Origin: Rhineura floridana
Taxonomy: Eukaryota; Chordata; Lepidosauria; Squamata; Rhineuridae
Assembly: GCF_030035675.1 (NCBI RefSeq)
Contig: NC_084482.1
Location: 227,856,943 to 227,920,942, forward strand
DNA: 64,000 nt
Direction: 5' to 3'
Shown one piece after another: positions 1 to 11,630 of the stretch (position 1 is its first letter; each line of letters starts with the position of its first letter). The notes under the pieces are model-generated. The model searched no databases and was not told the origin of the DNA. It was given only the letters and a program-made list of their open reading frames with translations. The position numbers and the translations under genes are program-made.

Positions 1-150
1 GCATCTCTCTCTTTCTCCAGCATCTCTCTGTTTCTCCAGGATCTATCTCTTTCTCTCTCTCTCTCTCCAGCATCTCTCTCTTTCTCCAGCATCTCTCTCT
101 TTGTCTCTCTCTCTCTAGCCCCTCTCTCTTTCTCTCTCTCTCTCCAGCCT
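1..150. repeat. CT-rich simple repeat
   Basis: Runs of TCTC with a recurring TCTCCAGCATCTCTCTCTTT phrase form a degenerate pyrimidine minisatellite at the window edge. It may continue to the left. Confidence 0.85.
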
Positions 151-1684
151 GCCACCCACAGCAGCAGTGGACACCGGATGGGGCCAGCTCCTTCTTAGCC
201 CCGAGGACGCCCGGCCGCTTCACCCTTCCTGCTGTGGGCGCCGCTAGGTGGCAGCGGCCGCAATGGGCCCACACAGCCAGAGATGCTGCAGCCGCCGCTG
301 CCGCTGCCACTGCCGAGCTCCATCGTGGCCACTCCCACCCAGCGGCGCCCACAGCAGGAGGTAGAATGACAGCGCCATGCTCGCCTGACCGGCCTTTCAA
401 GCAGCGCCCACCTCGCGTGCCCGGGGCCAGCCCCTCATTGCAGCTCCCACCCGCCCCTGTCCAAGACAGGTTGCACCTCTGGCCTCGGCCACAGGGCATC
501 TCTGGGCACGTGCAGAGTGTCCTGGCCTCGCCGCCCGGGAAGATAGAGCCCGGCCCCGGCGGCACCAGCTCTCCCTGCCTCAATGACAAAGGGCAGGAAG
601 GCGGACAGCCACACCCATCACGCATGCATGTCAATCACGCATGCATGGCTGAGGGGGCCAATGAAAAGCCAGAGATCATCCAGTTTAAACAAAGTATTGC
701 TGGAGGCCGGAGACAGCCCCCTTTTGCCAGAGACTCCGGCAGAAAACTGGAGACCTGGCAACCCTAGTAACCACCCATCAAGATGGAAACCCAGGGGAAC
801 AAAGGCTATGGGTCTCAGACCCTATACTTAAGGAAAAGAAACCCAATGGTCCAGGATGAATTAACCAATCAGGGGCTTTCTGATGTAATCATGTTCCTGA
901 AGCTTCTTCACTTTTTCGCGCCTTGCAGGCTCCCCTCCCATCTCTGATCTCAACCTTCTCAAGCCCGCATGGCCTTGAGTACCAGGCTCCTACTGGTTAG
1001 CAGAGATAAACTGGTGTTTCTGTTCAGGCCTCCCCAACTGCTTGCAGCTGGAAACAAAACTTAAAATTTTCCTCTCACAGAGGCCTGTCTCCTTCCAAGA
1101 TGTCCCTTGTAACTGAGCCATGATATACAAACCAGGTTAACAATTCACAGAAATTTACAATTTCATGACAGTACCAATAAAGATTTTTACAACCACAATC
1201 TGTTGTCTTTAAACAGTTTTCTTCCCTAAAAGTTAATTTAACTATACACTGTGTGAAGAACTTTCTTTTCTCTCTCCTGAATCTCCCAACATCCAGCATC
1301 TTTCCATGTCCATGAGAGGTACTGAAAACTCAGCAGAGTTGGCACCTGCCTTGTTTCTGTGTATGTGTAGTGTCATGATAGGCACCACCACAGAAAAGGC
1401 CCTGCCCTGTGTGTCACCAGATGAACTGCTGCAGACTGTGGGGCAACCAGGAGGGCCTCATCCTGAAATCTCCATTTTCTGGGGTTTGGTTATTATTATG
1501 ACCCTGCAAGCAGCCATTGATATAGATATGTCACTTTTCCCATTTTGTTCCTCCCAAAAATTTTAAAAGAGCTAATGCTGGTGTACCATACATTGTTTGA
1601 TCTGCCAAAAATAAAAAGAAAATGACTTGCCAACTGAAATGAGGTAAACGCAGAACTAAAACATTCGATTTTCATATGGTTTGG
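151..1684. other. No gene recognised
   Basis: Positions 151-780 are GC-rich and open in one frame for 177 codons, but the composition is Ala/Pro-rich and I see no domain. After that the sequence is AT-richer, with a TATA-like tatacttaag near 822 and scattered short ORFs. It could be an old LTR or a CpG-rich promoter remnant, but I cannot support either. Confidence 0.4.
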
Positions 1685-1900
1685 CAGTGGTGTCACTAGG
1701 GTTGGTGTCACCCGGTGCGGTAACTCATGGTTCACCCCCACGGACCTCCTCCCGTACCAGACCATACAAAATCCTTAGTAATGTTTTTGTACTAATGTTA
1801 CTCGTAAATTGTAATTCCCGTATATCAATGAATGTAATAGCACACACACACAGAGCCAGCTGTGGGATCATCACACAAACAACCTAGAACATTTTTTCCC
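1685..1900 (+). mobile_element. hAT-type terminal fragment
   Basis: It starts CAGTGGTGTCACTAGGGTTG and continues with a GGTGTCACCCGGTGCGGTAA-like stretch. The same terminus is seen at both ends of the 1.9-kb hAT element at 15481-17400. Only one terminus is recognised here, so the copy is truncated or its far end has diverged. Confidence 0.6.
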
Positions 1901-1904
1901 TTTC

Positions 1905-1985
1905 ACAAGGACATGCAAAAGATTGAACCCAGGACCTTCAGCACGCAAAGCACATGCTCAGGCCACCACTGAGATATAGGGTAGA
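1905..1985 (-). repeat. tRNA-derived SINE head fragment
   Basis: On the minus strand it has box-A-like (CTCAGTGGTGG) and box-B-like (GGTTCAATC) promoter motifs of a tRNA-derived SINE. It looks like the head of the family at 2872-3012 without its tail. Confidence 0.5.
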
Positions 1986-2124
1986 AAAGCACTCACTGTT
2001 CTGCTGGCCTGGGGATAATTCTGAGGGCCAGTGGGAGCCACAGATGTGGTGGAAGGCAGGGAGAAGTGAGTGGCAAAGGGTGCAGGTGCAATGCCGAGGT
2101 GCCGTCTCAGCAAAACTGACGCCA

Positions 2125-2200
2125 GTCCTAGTGGGTAAGCCCCATTCAACAGGGTGGGATTTACTTCTGAGTAAACATGCACAGGATTGCAAGGTGGGGG
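2125..2200 (+). repeat. Short dispersed repeat
   Basis: The phrase GGATTTACTTCTGAGTAAAC followed by atgcacaggattgca recurs, diverged, at 62420-62465 (ttactcctaagttaattatacataggattgcaa). It is probably a fragment of a dispersed repeat; its class is not determined. Confidence 0.4.
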
Positions 2201-2239
2201 GAGCAGCAAATCCCCCCTCCCTCAACCCCAGCTTAGCCC

Positions 2240-2862
2240 TTCCCTACTTTAAAGTTGACAATGAGGACACTGAACTTCTCAAGGATTATCAATACCTTGG
2301 CACAGTCATTAACCAAAATGGAGACAATAGTCAAGAAATTAGGCTAGGACTGGGGAGGGCAACTATTGAGAACTCACATGCAAATATGTATCACTGAACA
2401 CTAAAGTCAGGATCATTCAGACCATTGTATTCCCCATCTCTATGTATGGATGTGAAAGTTGAACAGTGAAAAAAATGGATAAGAGAAAAATCAGCTTATT
2501 TGAAATGTGGTGTTGGAGAACTTTGCGCATACCATGGGCTGTGAAAAAGACAAATAATTGGGCATTAGAACAAATTAAACCAGAACTATCACTAGAAGCT
2601 AAAATGATGAAACTGAGGCTGTCATACTTTGGACACATCATGAGAAGACATGATTCACTAGAAAAGACAATAATGCTGGGAAAAACAGAAGGGAGTAGAA
2701 AAAGAGGAAGGACAAACAAGAGATGGATTGATTCCATAAAGGAAGTCGCAGACCTGAACTTACAAAGTCTGAACAGGGCGGTTTATAACAGATGTTACTG
2801 GAAGTTGCTTATTCATAGGGTTGCCATAAGTCATAATCGACTTGAAGGCACATAACAACAAA
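2240..2862 (+). mobile_element. RTE/BovB-like LINE, 3' end
   Basis: The translation shows the C-terminal end of an RTE-clade reverse transcriptase in broken frames: a KDYQYLGTVINQNGD stretch, then KKMDKRKISLFEMWCWR, SYFGHIMRRHDSLEKTIMLG and RWIDSIKE. It finishes with the RTE-type tail (cttgaaggcacataacaacaa). The element is 5'-truncated and carries frameshifts. More copies lie at 14504-15128 and 15134-17640 on the opposite strand. Confidence 0.85.
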
Positions 2863-2871
2863 AACCTTGAA

Positions 2872-3012
2872 ACGCAGGAAGCTGCTTTAGACTGGGGATC
2901 ATTGGTTCATCTAGTTCAGTATTGTCTGCCCTGACTGGCAGCAGCTCTCCAAGATTTCAGGCAGGGGGTCTTTCCCAGAAATGTCGGTGATCGAACGTGG
3001 CCCTTCTGCATC
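2872..3012 (-). repeat. tRNA-derived SINE (second family)
   Basis: On the plus strand it reads gctgctttagactggggatc, then tctagttcagtattgtctgc and actggcagcagctctcca. This is the complement of a tRNA-derived SINE body and tail. Related copies occur at 16383-16515, 37655-37815 and 37858-38075, all on the same strand. Confidence 0.7.
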
Positions 3013-3234
3013 CAATGAGCTTTGTTTCGTTCCCCAAATGGTGAGCCCCCATTCAAAAGAGCCACCACCTGTCCACTGCTGAAGTGTATCCAGGGGGTGG
3101 AAGGTGGTGAGCAGCCTCTATGTCAAAGCAGGGGCAGAGAAAGGGCGGGCCTTGGCCTTGTTGGAGGCAGGTGTTCGTGGGGGCCATTACTGGCCGTGGG
3201 CTCACAGCCCCCAAAAAGTCTGTTGCCAACCCCT

Positions 3235-3500
3235 CTCATAACATCAGAGGAGCCTGGCTGCTGGGTCAGACCAAGAGCCCAGCATCGTGCCCTCAGTGGC
3301 CAACCAGAGGCCCCACTGGGAAGCCTGAAAGCAGGCCTCGAGGGCAACAGCAACACTCACCCCCAAATGACATTCCCAGAGATATTTCCTGCCAGTGACA
3401 GTGGAGAGAGCAACAGAGCCATCGTGGTCAGCAGCCATTGAGCCTCTAGAAACGTGTGCAACCCGCTTTGAAAGCCATCCAAGTTGGCGGGCATAGAATC
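3235..3500 (-). mobile_element. CR1-like LINE, 3' end
   Basis: On the minus strand a stretch like aacttggatggctttcaaag leads to a terminus with tctgatgttatgagagg. The same 3' end is seen in the CR1-like copies at 35927-36175 and 52806-53632. It is fused directly to the broken end of the L2 at 3505, giving a chimeric 385-codon ORF (4514-3357) that is not a real gene. Confidence 0.7.
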
Positions 3501-3504
3501 ATAG

Positions 3505-5690
3505 CATAGTAGCCAGTGCAGTTCCTTAAGTACAGGGGTAATATGATCACGGCAGCGGCTGCCCTTAATCAGGCGAGCCACCACATTCTGCACTAGCTGC
3601 AGTTTACGGACTGTTTTCCAGGGATTACAGTAGTCCAACAGGGACAGAACCAAGGCATGTACCACATTAAGGAGCTGGTGGCTCGGGAGATAAGGGCGTA
3701 TCCTACGAATGAGGTGGAGTTGGAAAAGTGATGCCCTAACGGTCGCTACCTGTGCTTCCATGGATAGCTGGGAGTCAAGAATGACCCCCAAACTCCAGAC
3801 TTGGTCTCTTAGGGGCAATTGTATCCCATTGAGCACCAAATCCGTAATTGCCAACTTCTCTTGATCACCCACCAACAGAACGTCAGTTTTATCAGGATTC
3901 AGCCTAAGTTTATTCCTGCTCATCCAGTCCCTCACAGCCTCCAGACAATTAGATAGCCTTTCCATCGCCACCAGTGGGGGGGACTTAAATGAGAGAAAAA
4001 TCTGGGTATCATCTGCGTATTGATGGAATTGCAGTCCAAATCTCCTGATGATGTCTCCCAGCGGCCTTACATAGACATTAAATAACATCGGTGAGAGGAT
4101 AGAGCCCTGTGGTACCCCACATGTAAGAGGCCAAGGCTCCGAGACCTCCTCTCTCAGTACCACTCTCTGGTATCTCCCAGAGAGGAAGGAGTGGAACCAC
4201 CGTAAAATGGTGCCTCCAATCCCGAGATTCTCTAGGCGATCTAACAAGATATCGTGGTCGACAGTGTCGAAGGCATCCAAAAGATCCAGGAGAACAAGGA
4301 GGATATGCTCCCCTCTATCTAGTGCCCTTCTCATGTCATCCACCAGGGCTACCAGGGCTGTTTCTGTCCCATGTCTGGGTTGAAACCCTGATTGGAATGG
4401 GTCACGGCAGTCCACTTCATCTAAGTACACTTGCAATTGGATCACCACCACCCGTTCAACCAATTTACCCAGAAATGGCAGATTAGAAACTGGGCGGAAG
4501 TTGTTTAAATCCAAGGGGTCTGAGGAGTTATTACTGCCTCTTTAAAGGCAGATGGCAGATGGCCTTCGTCAAGAGACGCATTCACCATTGCCTTAATCCC
4601 CTTGATGAGTTTGTCTTTACAGCTCATAATAAGCCACGCTGGGCAAGGGTCGAGGATAAACGAAGTTGATTTAAGCAAGGACAGGGCCCTGGTGATTTCC
4701 TCAGAGGAAGGAAGCTGGAAACTATCCCAAGACCCTGAGGGTTCAATGGTCACTTCTGGTTCCATTATTAAGGCTGTGGCAGGTGGAATAGAACTCTTGA
4801 TGTAATCAATTTTGTCCGCAAAATGTTTTGCAAAGTCATTACAGGAGGCCAAGGCAAGTTCTGTCGGATCTGGCACAGCTGGTCTCACCAAGCTCTGGAC
4901 CACCTGAAACAGTCTCCTTGGGCAGCTTTCTGCGGCAGCTACAGAGGCTGCAAAAAACTCTCCTCATCGCTGTCCGATAGTCGGCTGCTGCTGCTCTGTT
5001 CCGAGTTCTCTCTGCCTCTGCATGTGTCTTTTGCCAACGGCATTCAAGCCGTCTTACCTCCCACCGTAGGCCACGCAACCGTGGGGTGTACCAGGGTGCT
5101 GTCCTGCATCTGTATAACAAGAGGGGGCATTTCGGGGCCAACCGGTCCACTGCCTTGGTCGCCCCTGCATTCCACCTGGACACCAGAGTCTTGGCCACTT
5201 TGCCGTCAATAGCATTTAAAAAATCCCCCAGTTCGCGTATGAAGCCATTCGGGTTCGACAGTCACCTAGGGCGAAACATCCTGCTGGGCCCTCCAGTTCT
5301 CCGAGGGGGAGGGGATATGCAAAGGTCTATCCTGACCAGATAATGGTCTGACCAGGACAGGGGGGCAGTGAGCAGCCCCCCGACTTCCAGGTCACTGCCC
5401 ACCTCTCCTGACAAAAAGACCAAATCAAGGGCATGGCCCACTGCATGGGTAGGCCCTGTTTGAATAGGTTGTAGCTCCCAGGCTACCATCGAGTCCACAA
5501 TGTCTTGGGCCACTCCTGAAAGAGGGGCCTTGGAGTGCACATTAAAATCCCCCAAAACTACCAAGTTTGGGGATTGCGCATGTACATCCGAGACCACCTC
5601 CAGCACTTCAGCCAAAAAGTCCAAGGTGCAGCGTGGTGGCCGATATACTAATAGGAACCTGAAACTACCTGTTGGGCCCAGTAGCAAATT
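3505..5690 (-). mobile_element. L2-clade LINE, truncated
   Basis: Minus-strand ORFs carry an endonuclease C-terminal piece (VVLGDFNVHSKAPL about 5600-5560, LSWSDHYLVRIDL about 5350) and a reverse transcriptase. RT motifs seen are NNFRPVSNLPFLGKLVERVV, DPFQSGFQPRHGTETALVAL, LLDLLDAFDTVDHD, GVPQGSILSPMLFNVY and the catalytic YADDTQIF. The frame is broken between the endonuclease and RT parts. The 5' end abuts an inverted 189-bp satellite unit, and the 3' end is cut near 3505 by CR1-type sequence. It belongs to a different subfamily from the L2 at 24553-26590, judging by protein divergence. Confidence 0.85.
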
Positions 5691-6205
5691 TGTCCTGGCC
5701 CAGAGCAGATTTTGGGGTGGGCACCCCCAGTTCCTTATTTTTTCCTGTACGTTTTTCTCTGGTTTGGTTTCGCATAGATGACCTCCTCCATGCCCTGCGC
5801 CCAGCAAAAGCTCTGGGCCAGGAAGGACACAGTGGCATCTCGCAGAGGACACCCTCCCATTTCCTGAGGTATATGATTTGTCCCAGCCCAGAGCAGATTT
5901 TGAGGTGGGCACCCCCAGTTACTTATGATTTATGATTTTATGACATCATTATGTATTTATGATAATATCAGAAACCTGATTATTTTGATTGCATAAACAT
6001 ATTGTTACTCTTGATGGGGAGAGTCCCCCGATCACAGTGATATATCATACAGGGTACCCCAACATATACTTGGGGTTCAGAGACATGCTAAATTTGGCTT
6101 GAAGTTGCTGTAGCTGTCAACTTTTCTTCTTTTTTAGCGTTTTGAACTTTCAAGTAAACAAGGAACTGGGAACTGGGAACCAACTTCAGCGTCGTTTCTG
6201 GCACA
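5685..6205 (-). repeat. Long inverted arm, left copy
   Basis: This segment holds one and a half 189-bp-type units in inverted orientation (ggtgggcacccccagttact near 5920). A distinctive stretch follows (tgatatatcatacagggtac, tttgaactttcaagtaaaca). The same sequence returns in reverse complement at 7578-7850, where it runs into the 189-bp array. The pair forms an inverted repeat around a spacer of about 1.37 kb. Confidence 0.75.
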
Positions 6206-7194
6206 GCTTCTTCCTGCTTCCTGGGATTCAGCCTCGTTCTGGCCTGCTGCTCATCTCCCCCACTCCTCACTCACTTGGGATTCCTCCCTCAAGCCTGGCC
6301 TCCCACCACTCCTACGCCTTTCCCTGGGGTAACCGGGGTGCCAAACTGCCAAGAGGATGTTCTGGGCCCAGTCCACTGGATGTGGATCACACCCTCTGCT
6401 GCACTGACAGATGACGACACAAATGTACATGCCCTTCATGTCATGAGCAAATGTGCACCCTCTTTTGCAGATGGAGGGGGGGAAGCCCAAAGATAAATGG
6501 AGGTCACACACAAGTAACAAGATGCCTGACAAATACAATATCAAACAGGTGAAGCTTTCCCCATAATTTTAGTTCTGGACTAGAAAAGGCTTACTGTTTA
6601 ATATCTGCCTGCCACTCAGCTGTTAAAGCCATGAGAGCCCTGCTCCCCTTCAGTGCCAACCGGAACCCATGCAAAGAGCTCCAATTTCATGAGCTATAAA
6701 TGAGTTCTGTATTGTTGTGTATCTTAGCTGGGGGAATCTTTTATCCTCTTGAAATGGTAACCCTGGGACCTCCTGGTGAAGTGTGGATAAGAAACACTCC
6801 TGAGAATTCTGCTTTCAGGCTACCATCTTCAAGCACACTTAGGAAGCAGCAGGATTCAACCCTCTCATATCTTTATTGAGCATTTGTTCTGATTTCTTCA
6901 TGGGCAGGTAATGCGACCACAAGGGAGCATTCCTCCTGATTTGCTTGCAGGATGTTCGCAGGTCTTAGGAGTGCACTGTCGGTGCTCACCACAGTAACAC
7001 GAGAGTCCCAGAAGGAAGGCATTAAGGCAGGAAATCTCTCTCTGCTGGACTCGGTCACTTCAGACTGCAGGAGAGAAGTAGCAGGGTGAGATGTTCCTCC
7101 GTACAAGTCAGCACAAAAAGTCCCTGCACAGAGAAATCAAACAGGTAAAGGAAACAGGGTTTAGGCTAACCTAAGCTGTTCTTTCGAAGACTTT
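6206..7194. other. Spacer with possible minus-strand terminal exon
   Basis: Positions 6530-6640 (caggtgaagctttccccata) match 22615-22700 in direct orientation. On the minus strand, 7106-6873 is open for 77 codons, has a plausible acceptor (cttctctcctgcag near 7065) and ends close to an AATAAA signal (about 6875). It could be a terminal exon or 3' UTR of an unrecognised gene. No domain is seen. Confidence 0.35.
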
Positions 7195-7436
7195 ATTTAA
7201 AAATGTGCATGGCATTCTTGTTTTTAATATGCAGAAGAGTCACCGGCGAGAAAGAGGCTTCCCCTCGCTCTCCGTGCGAAGCAGCCGAGGAGCTTCAGCC
7301 ACTTGAAGGGTTAAGAAACGACAAGGGAGCTGAAGGCAAGAAGGCAAATGAGGGACTTCCCTTTCCGGCCCCGCCTCTCTTCATGCGCAGCGATGCAGCA
7401 GAGCGCGGTTGCAAAGGGGGAGCCTCGCAACAAAGG
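7195..7436 (+). promoter_or_regulatory. CpG-rich putative first exon, left arm
   Basis: This GC- and CpG-rich block ends at a good splice donor (ACAAAG followed by GTATGC, about 7436). It is conserved in mirror image at 62155-61877, where the donor reads ACAAAG then GTAGGC. A short frame beginning MRSDAAERGCKGGASQQ is open in both copies up to the donor. Conservation of the donor, the start codon and the frame suggests a 5' exon of the duplicated zinc-finger gene. Whether it is 5' UTR or coding is unknown. Confidence 0.5.
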
Positions 7437-7577
7437 TATGCAATTGGGGGGTGGGAGAGGGCGAGCCCCCCCTTAAGCATCCCCTCCCAGCAGACCCTCC
7501 AGATCGATCCCGTCTGCCTCTCCCCTGAGCTGGGCTGGCTTTGGTGGGCCGGATCGAAGCATCCCGTGGGCACATCA

Positions 7578-7850
7578 TGCCGCTGACGCTGGTTCCCAGT
7601 TCCCAATTCCTTATTTGCTTGAAAGTTCAAAACACTAAAAAGAAACGTTGACAGGTACAGCAATTTCAAGACAAAGTTAACATGTCTCTGAACTCCAAGA
7701 TCTATGTTGGGGTACCCCGTATGATATATCACTGTGATCCGGGGACTCCCCCCATCAAGAATACCAATACATTTATGCAATCAAAACCATCAGGCTTCAG
7801 ATATTATCATAAATGCATAATGATGTCATAAATTCATAAAAAATAAGTAA
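7578..7850 (+). repeat. Long inverted arm, right copy
   Basis: Reverse complement of 5935-6205: the ggtacccc-atgatatatcac and gaaagttcaaaac landmarks appear in mirrored order. It passes without a break into the first unit of the 189-bp tandem array at about 7840. Confidence 0.75.
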
Positions 7851-10800
7851 CTGGGGGTGCCCACCCCATGATCAACTTAGGGCCAGGACAAATCATGTGC
7901 CCCAGGAAAGGGGAGGGTGTCCTCTAGGAGATGCCAGTGCATCTCATCCTGCCCAGAGCTTCTGCTGGGTGCAAGGCACGGATTAGGGCATCTAGGCAAA
8001 ACCAAAATAGACAAAAAGCACTCTGAAAAAAATAAGTAACTGGGGGTGCCCACCCCATGATCAACTTAGGGCCAGGACAAATCATGTGCCCCAGGAAAGG
8101 GGAGGGTGTCCTCTAGGAGATGCCAGTGCATCTCATCCTGCCCAGAGCTTCTTCTGGGTGCAAGGCACGGATTAGGGCATCTAGGCAAAACCAAAATAGA
8201 CAAAAAGCACTCTGAAAAAAATAAGTAACTGGGGGTGCCCACCCCATGATCAACTTAGGGCCAGGACAAATCATGTGCCCCAGGAAAGGGGAGGGTGTCC
8301 TCTAGGAGATGCCAGTGCATCTCATCCTGCCCAGAGGTTCTGCTGGGTGCAAGGCACGGATTAGGGCATCTAGGCAAAACCAAAATAGACAAAAAGCACT
8401 CTGAAAAAAATAAGTAACTGGGGGTGCCCACCCCATGATCAACTTAGGGCCAGGACAAATCATGTGCCCCAGGAAAGGGGAGGGTGTCCTCTAGGAGATG
8501 CCAGTGCATCTCATCCTGCCCAGAGCTTCTGCTGGGTGCAAGGCACGGATTAGGGCATCTAGGCAAAACCAAAATAGACAAAAAGCACTCTGAAAAAAAT
8601 AAGTAACTGGGGGTGCCCACCCCATGATCAACTTAGGGCCAGGACAAATCATGTGCCCCAGGAAAGCGGAGGGTGTCCTCTAGGAGATGCCAGTGCATCT
8701 CATCCTGCCCAGAGCTTCTGCTGGGTGCAAGGCACGGATTAGGGCATCTAGGCAAAACCAAAATAGACAAAAAGCACTCTGAAAAAAATAAGTAACTGGG
8801 GGTGCCCACCCCATGATCAACTTAGGGCCAGGACAAATCATGTGCCCCAGGAAAGGGGAGGGTGTCCTCTAGGAGATGCCAGTGCATCTCATCCTGCCCA
8901 GAGCTTCTGCTGGGTGCAAGGCACGGATTAGGGCATCTAGGCAAAACCAAAATAGACAAAAAGCACTCTGAAAAAAATAAGTAACTGGGGGTGCCCACCC
9001 CATGATCAACTTAGGGCCAGGACAAATCATGTGCCCCAGGAAAGGGGAGGGTGTCCTCTAGGAGATGCCAGTGCATCTCATCCTGCCCAGAGCTTCTGCT
9101 GGGTGCAAGGCACGGATTAGGGCATCTAGGCAAAACCAAAATAGACAAAAAGCACTCTGAAAAAAATAAGTAACTGGGGGTGCCCACCCCATGATCAACT
9201 TAGGGCCAGGACAAATCATGTGCCCCAGGAAAGGGGAGGGTGTCCTCTAGGAGATGCCAGTGCATCTCATCCTGCCCAGAGCTTCTGCTGGGTGCAAGGC
9301 ACGGATTAGGGCATCTACGCAAAACCAAAATAGACAAAAAGCACTCTGAAAAAAATAAGTAACTGGGGGTGCCCACCCCATGATCAACTTAGGGCCAGGA
9401 CAAATCATGTGCCCCAGGAAAGGGGAGGGTGTCCTCTAGGAGATGCCAGTGCATCTCATCCTGCCCAGAGGTTCTGCTGGGTGCAAGGCACGGATTAGGG
9501 CATCTAGGCAAAACCAAAATAGACAAAAAGCACTCTGAAAAAAATAAGTAACTGGGGGTGCCCACCCCATGATCAACTTAGGGCCAGGACAAATCATGTG
9601 CCCCAGGAAAGGGGAGGGTGTCCTCTAGGAGATGCCAGTGCATCTCATCCTGCCCAGAGCTTCTGCTGGGTGCAAGGCACGGATTAGGGCATCTAGGCAA
9701 AACCAAAATAGACAAAAAGCACTCTGAAAAAAATAAGTAACTGGGGGTGCCCACCCCATGATCAACTTAGGGCCAGGACAAATCATGTGCCCCAGGAAAG
9801 GGGAGGGTGTCCTCTAGGAGATGCCAGTGCATCTCATCCTGCCCAGAGCTTCTTCTGGGTGCAAGGCACGGATTAGGGCATCTAGGCAAAACCAAAATAG
9901 ACAAAAAGCACTCTGAAAAAAATAAGTAACTGGGGGTGCCCACCCCATGATCAACTTAGGGCCAGGACAAATCATGTGCCCCAGGAAAGGGGAGGGTGTC
10001 CTCTAGGAGATGCCAGTGCATCTCATCCTGCCCAGAGGTTCTGCTGGGTGCAAGGCACGGATTAGGGCATCTAGGCAAAACCAAAATAGACAAAAAGCAC
10101 TCTGAAAAAAATAAGTAACTGGGGGTGCCCACCCCATGATCAACTTAGGGCCAGGACAAATCATGTGCCCCAGGAAAGGGGAGGGTGTCCTCTAGGAGAT
10201 GCCAGTGCATCTCATCCTGCCCAGAGCTTCTGCTGGGTGCAAGGCACGGATTAGGGCATCTAGGCAAAACCAAAATAGACAAAAAGCACTCTGAAAAAAA
10301 TAAGTAACTGGGGGTGCCCACCCCATGATCAACTTAGGGCCAGGACAAATCATGTGCCCCAGGAAAGGGGAGGGTGTCCTCTAGGAGATGCCAGTGCATC
10401 TCATCCTGCCCAGAGCTTCTGCTGGGTGCAAGGCACGGATTAGGGCATCTAGGCAAAACCAAAATAGACAAAAAGCACTCTGAAAAAAATAAGTAACTGG
10501 GGGTGCCCACCCCATGATCAACTTAGGGCCAGGACAAATCATGTGCCCCAGGAAAGGGGAGGGTGTCCTCTAGGAGATGCCAGTGCATCTCATCCTGCCC
10601 AGAGCTTCTGCTGGGTGCAAGGCACGGATTAGGGCATCTAGGCAAAACCAAAATAGACAAAAAGCACTCTGAAAAAAATAAGTAACTGGGGGTGCCCACC
10701 CCATGATCAACTTAGGGCCAGGACAAATCATGTGCCCCAGGAAAGGGGAGGGTGTCCTCTAGGAGATGCCAGTGCATCTCATCCTGCCCAGAGCTTCTGC

Positions 10801-11630
10801 TGGGTGCAAGGCACGGATTAGGGCATCTACGCAAAACCAAAATAGACAAAAAGCACTCTGAAAAAAATAAGTAACTGGGGGTGCCCACCCCATGATCAAC
10901 TTAGGGCCAGGACAAATCATGTGCCCCAGGAAAGGGGAGGGTGTCCTCTAGGAGATGCCAGTGCATCTCATCCTGCCCAGAGGTTCTGCTGGGTGCAAGG
11001 CACGGATTAGGGCATCTAGGCAAAACCAAAATAGACAAAAAGCACTCTGAAAAAAATAAGTAACTGGGGGTGCCCACCCCATGATCAACTTAGGGCCAGG
11101 ACAAATCATGTGCCCCAGGAAAGGGGAGGGTGTCCTCTAGGAGATGCCAGTGCATCTCATCCTGCCCAGAGCTTCTGCTGGGTGCAAGGCACGGATTAGG
11201 GCATCTATGCAAAACCAAAATAGACAAAAAGCACTCTGAAAAAAATAAGTAACTGGGGGTGCCCACCCCATGATCAACTTAGGGCCAGGACAAATCGTGT
11301 GCCCCAGGAAAGGGGAGGGTGTCCTCTAGGAGATGCCAGTGCATCTCATCCTGCCCAGAGGTTCTGCTGGGTGCAAGGCACGGATTAGGGCATCTAGGCA
11401 AAACCAAAATAGACAAAAAGCACTCTGAAAAAAATAAGTAACTGGGGGTGCCCACCCCATGATCAACTTAGGGCCAGGACAAATCATGTACCCCATAAAA
11501 GGGGAGGGTGATGTCTATGAGATGCCAGTGCATCTCATCCTGCCCAGAGCTTCTGCTGGGCGTAGGGCACGGTTGAGAACATCTACATAAAACCAAAATA
11601 GACAAAAACACGAAGGAAAAAATAAGTAAC
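7840..11630 (+). repeat. 189-bp tandem satellite array
   Basis: The landmark ctgggggtgcccacccc recurs at 7851, 8040, 8229 and so on to 11442, always 189 bp apart: 19 exact periods. Units 1-19 are almost identical. The few variants (gcttcttctg, ggttctgctg, ctacgc, ctatgc) recur in the same order, showing a larger block duplication of 8-9 units. The unit starting at 11442 is clearly diverged. No unit has a long ORF. Near-identity points to recent expansion or homogenisation. Confidence 0.95.

Noticed and set aside
234-767. 177-codon ORF as a protein gene
   Set aside because: GC-rich, low complexity (Ala/Pro runs), with no domain, splice context or conservation seen.
3357-4514. 385-codon minus-strand ORF as one gene
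   Set aside because: It is L2 reverse transcriptase running by chance into CR1 3' sequence.
7840-11630. CRISPR-like array
   Set aside because: Direct 189-bp repeats with no short repeat/unique spacer pattern, in a vertebrate genome; it is a satellite.
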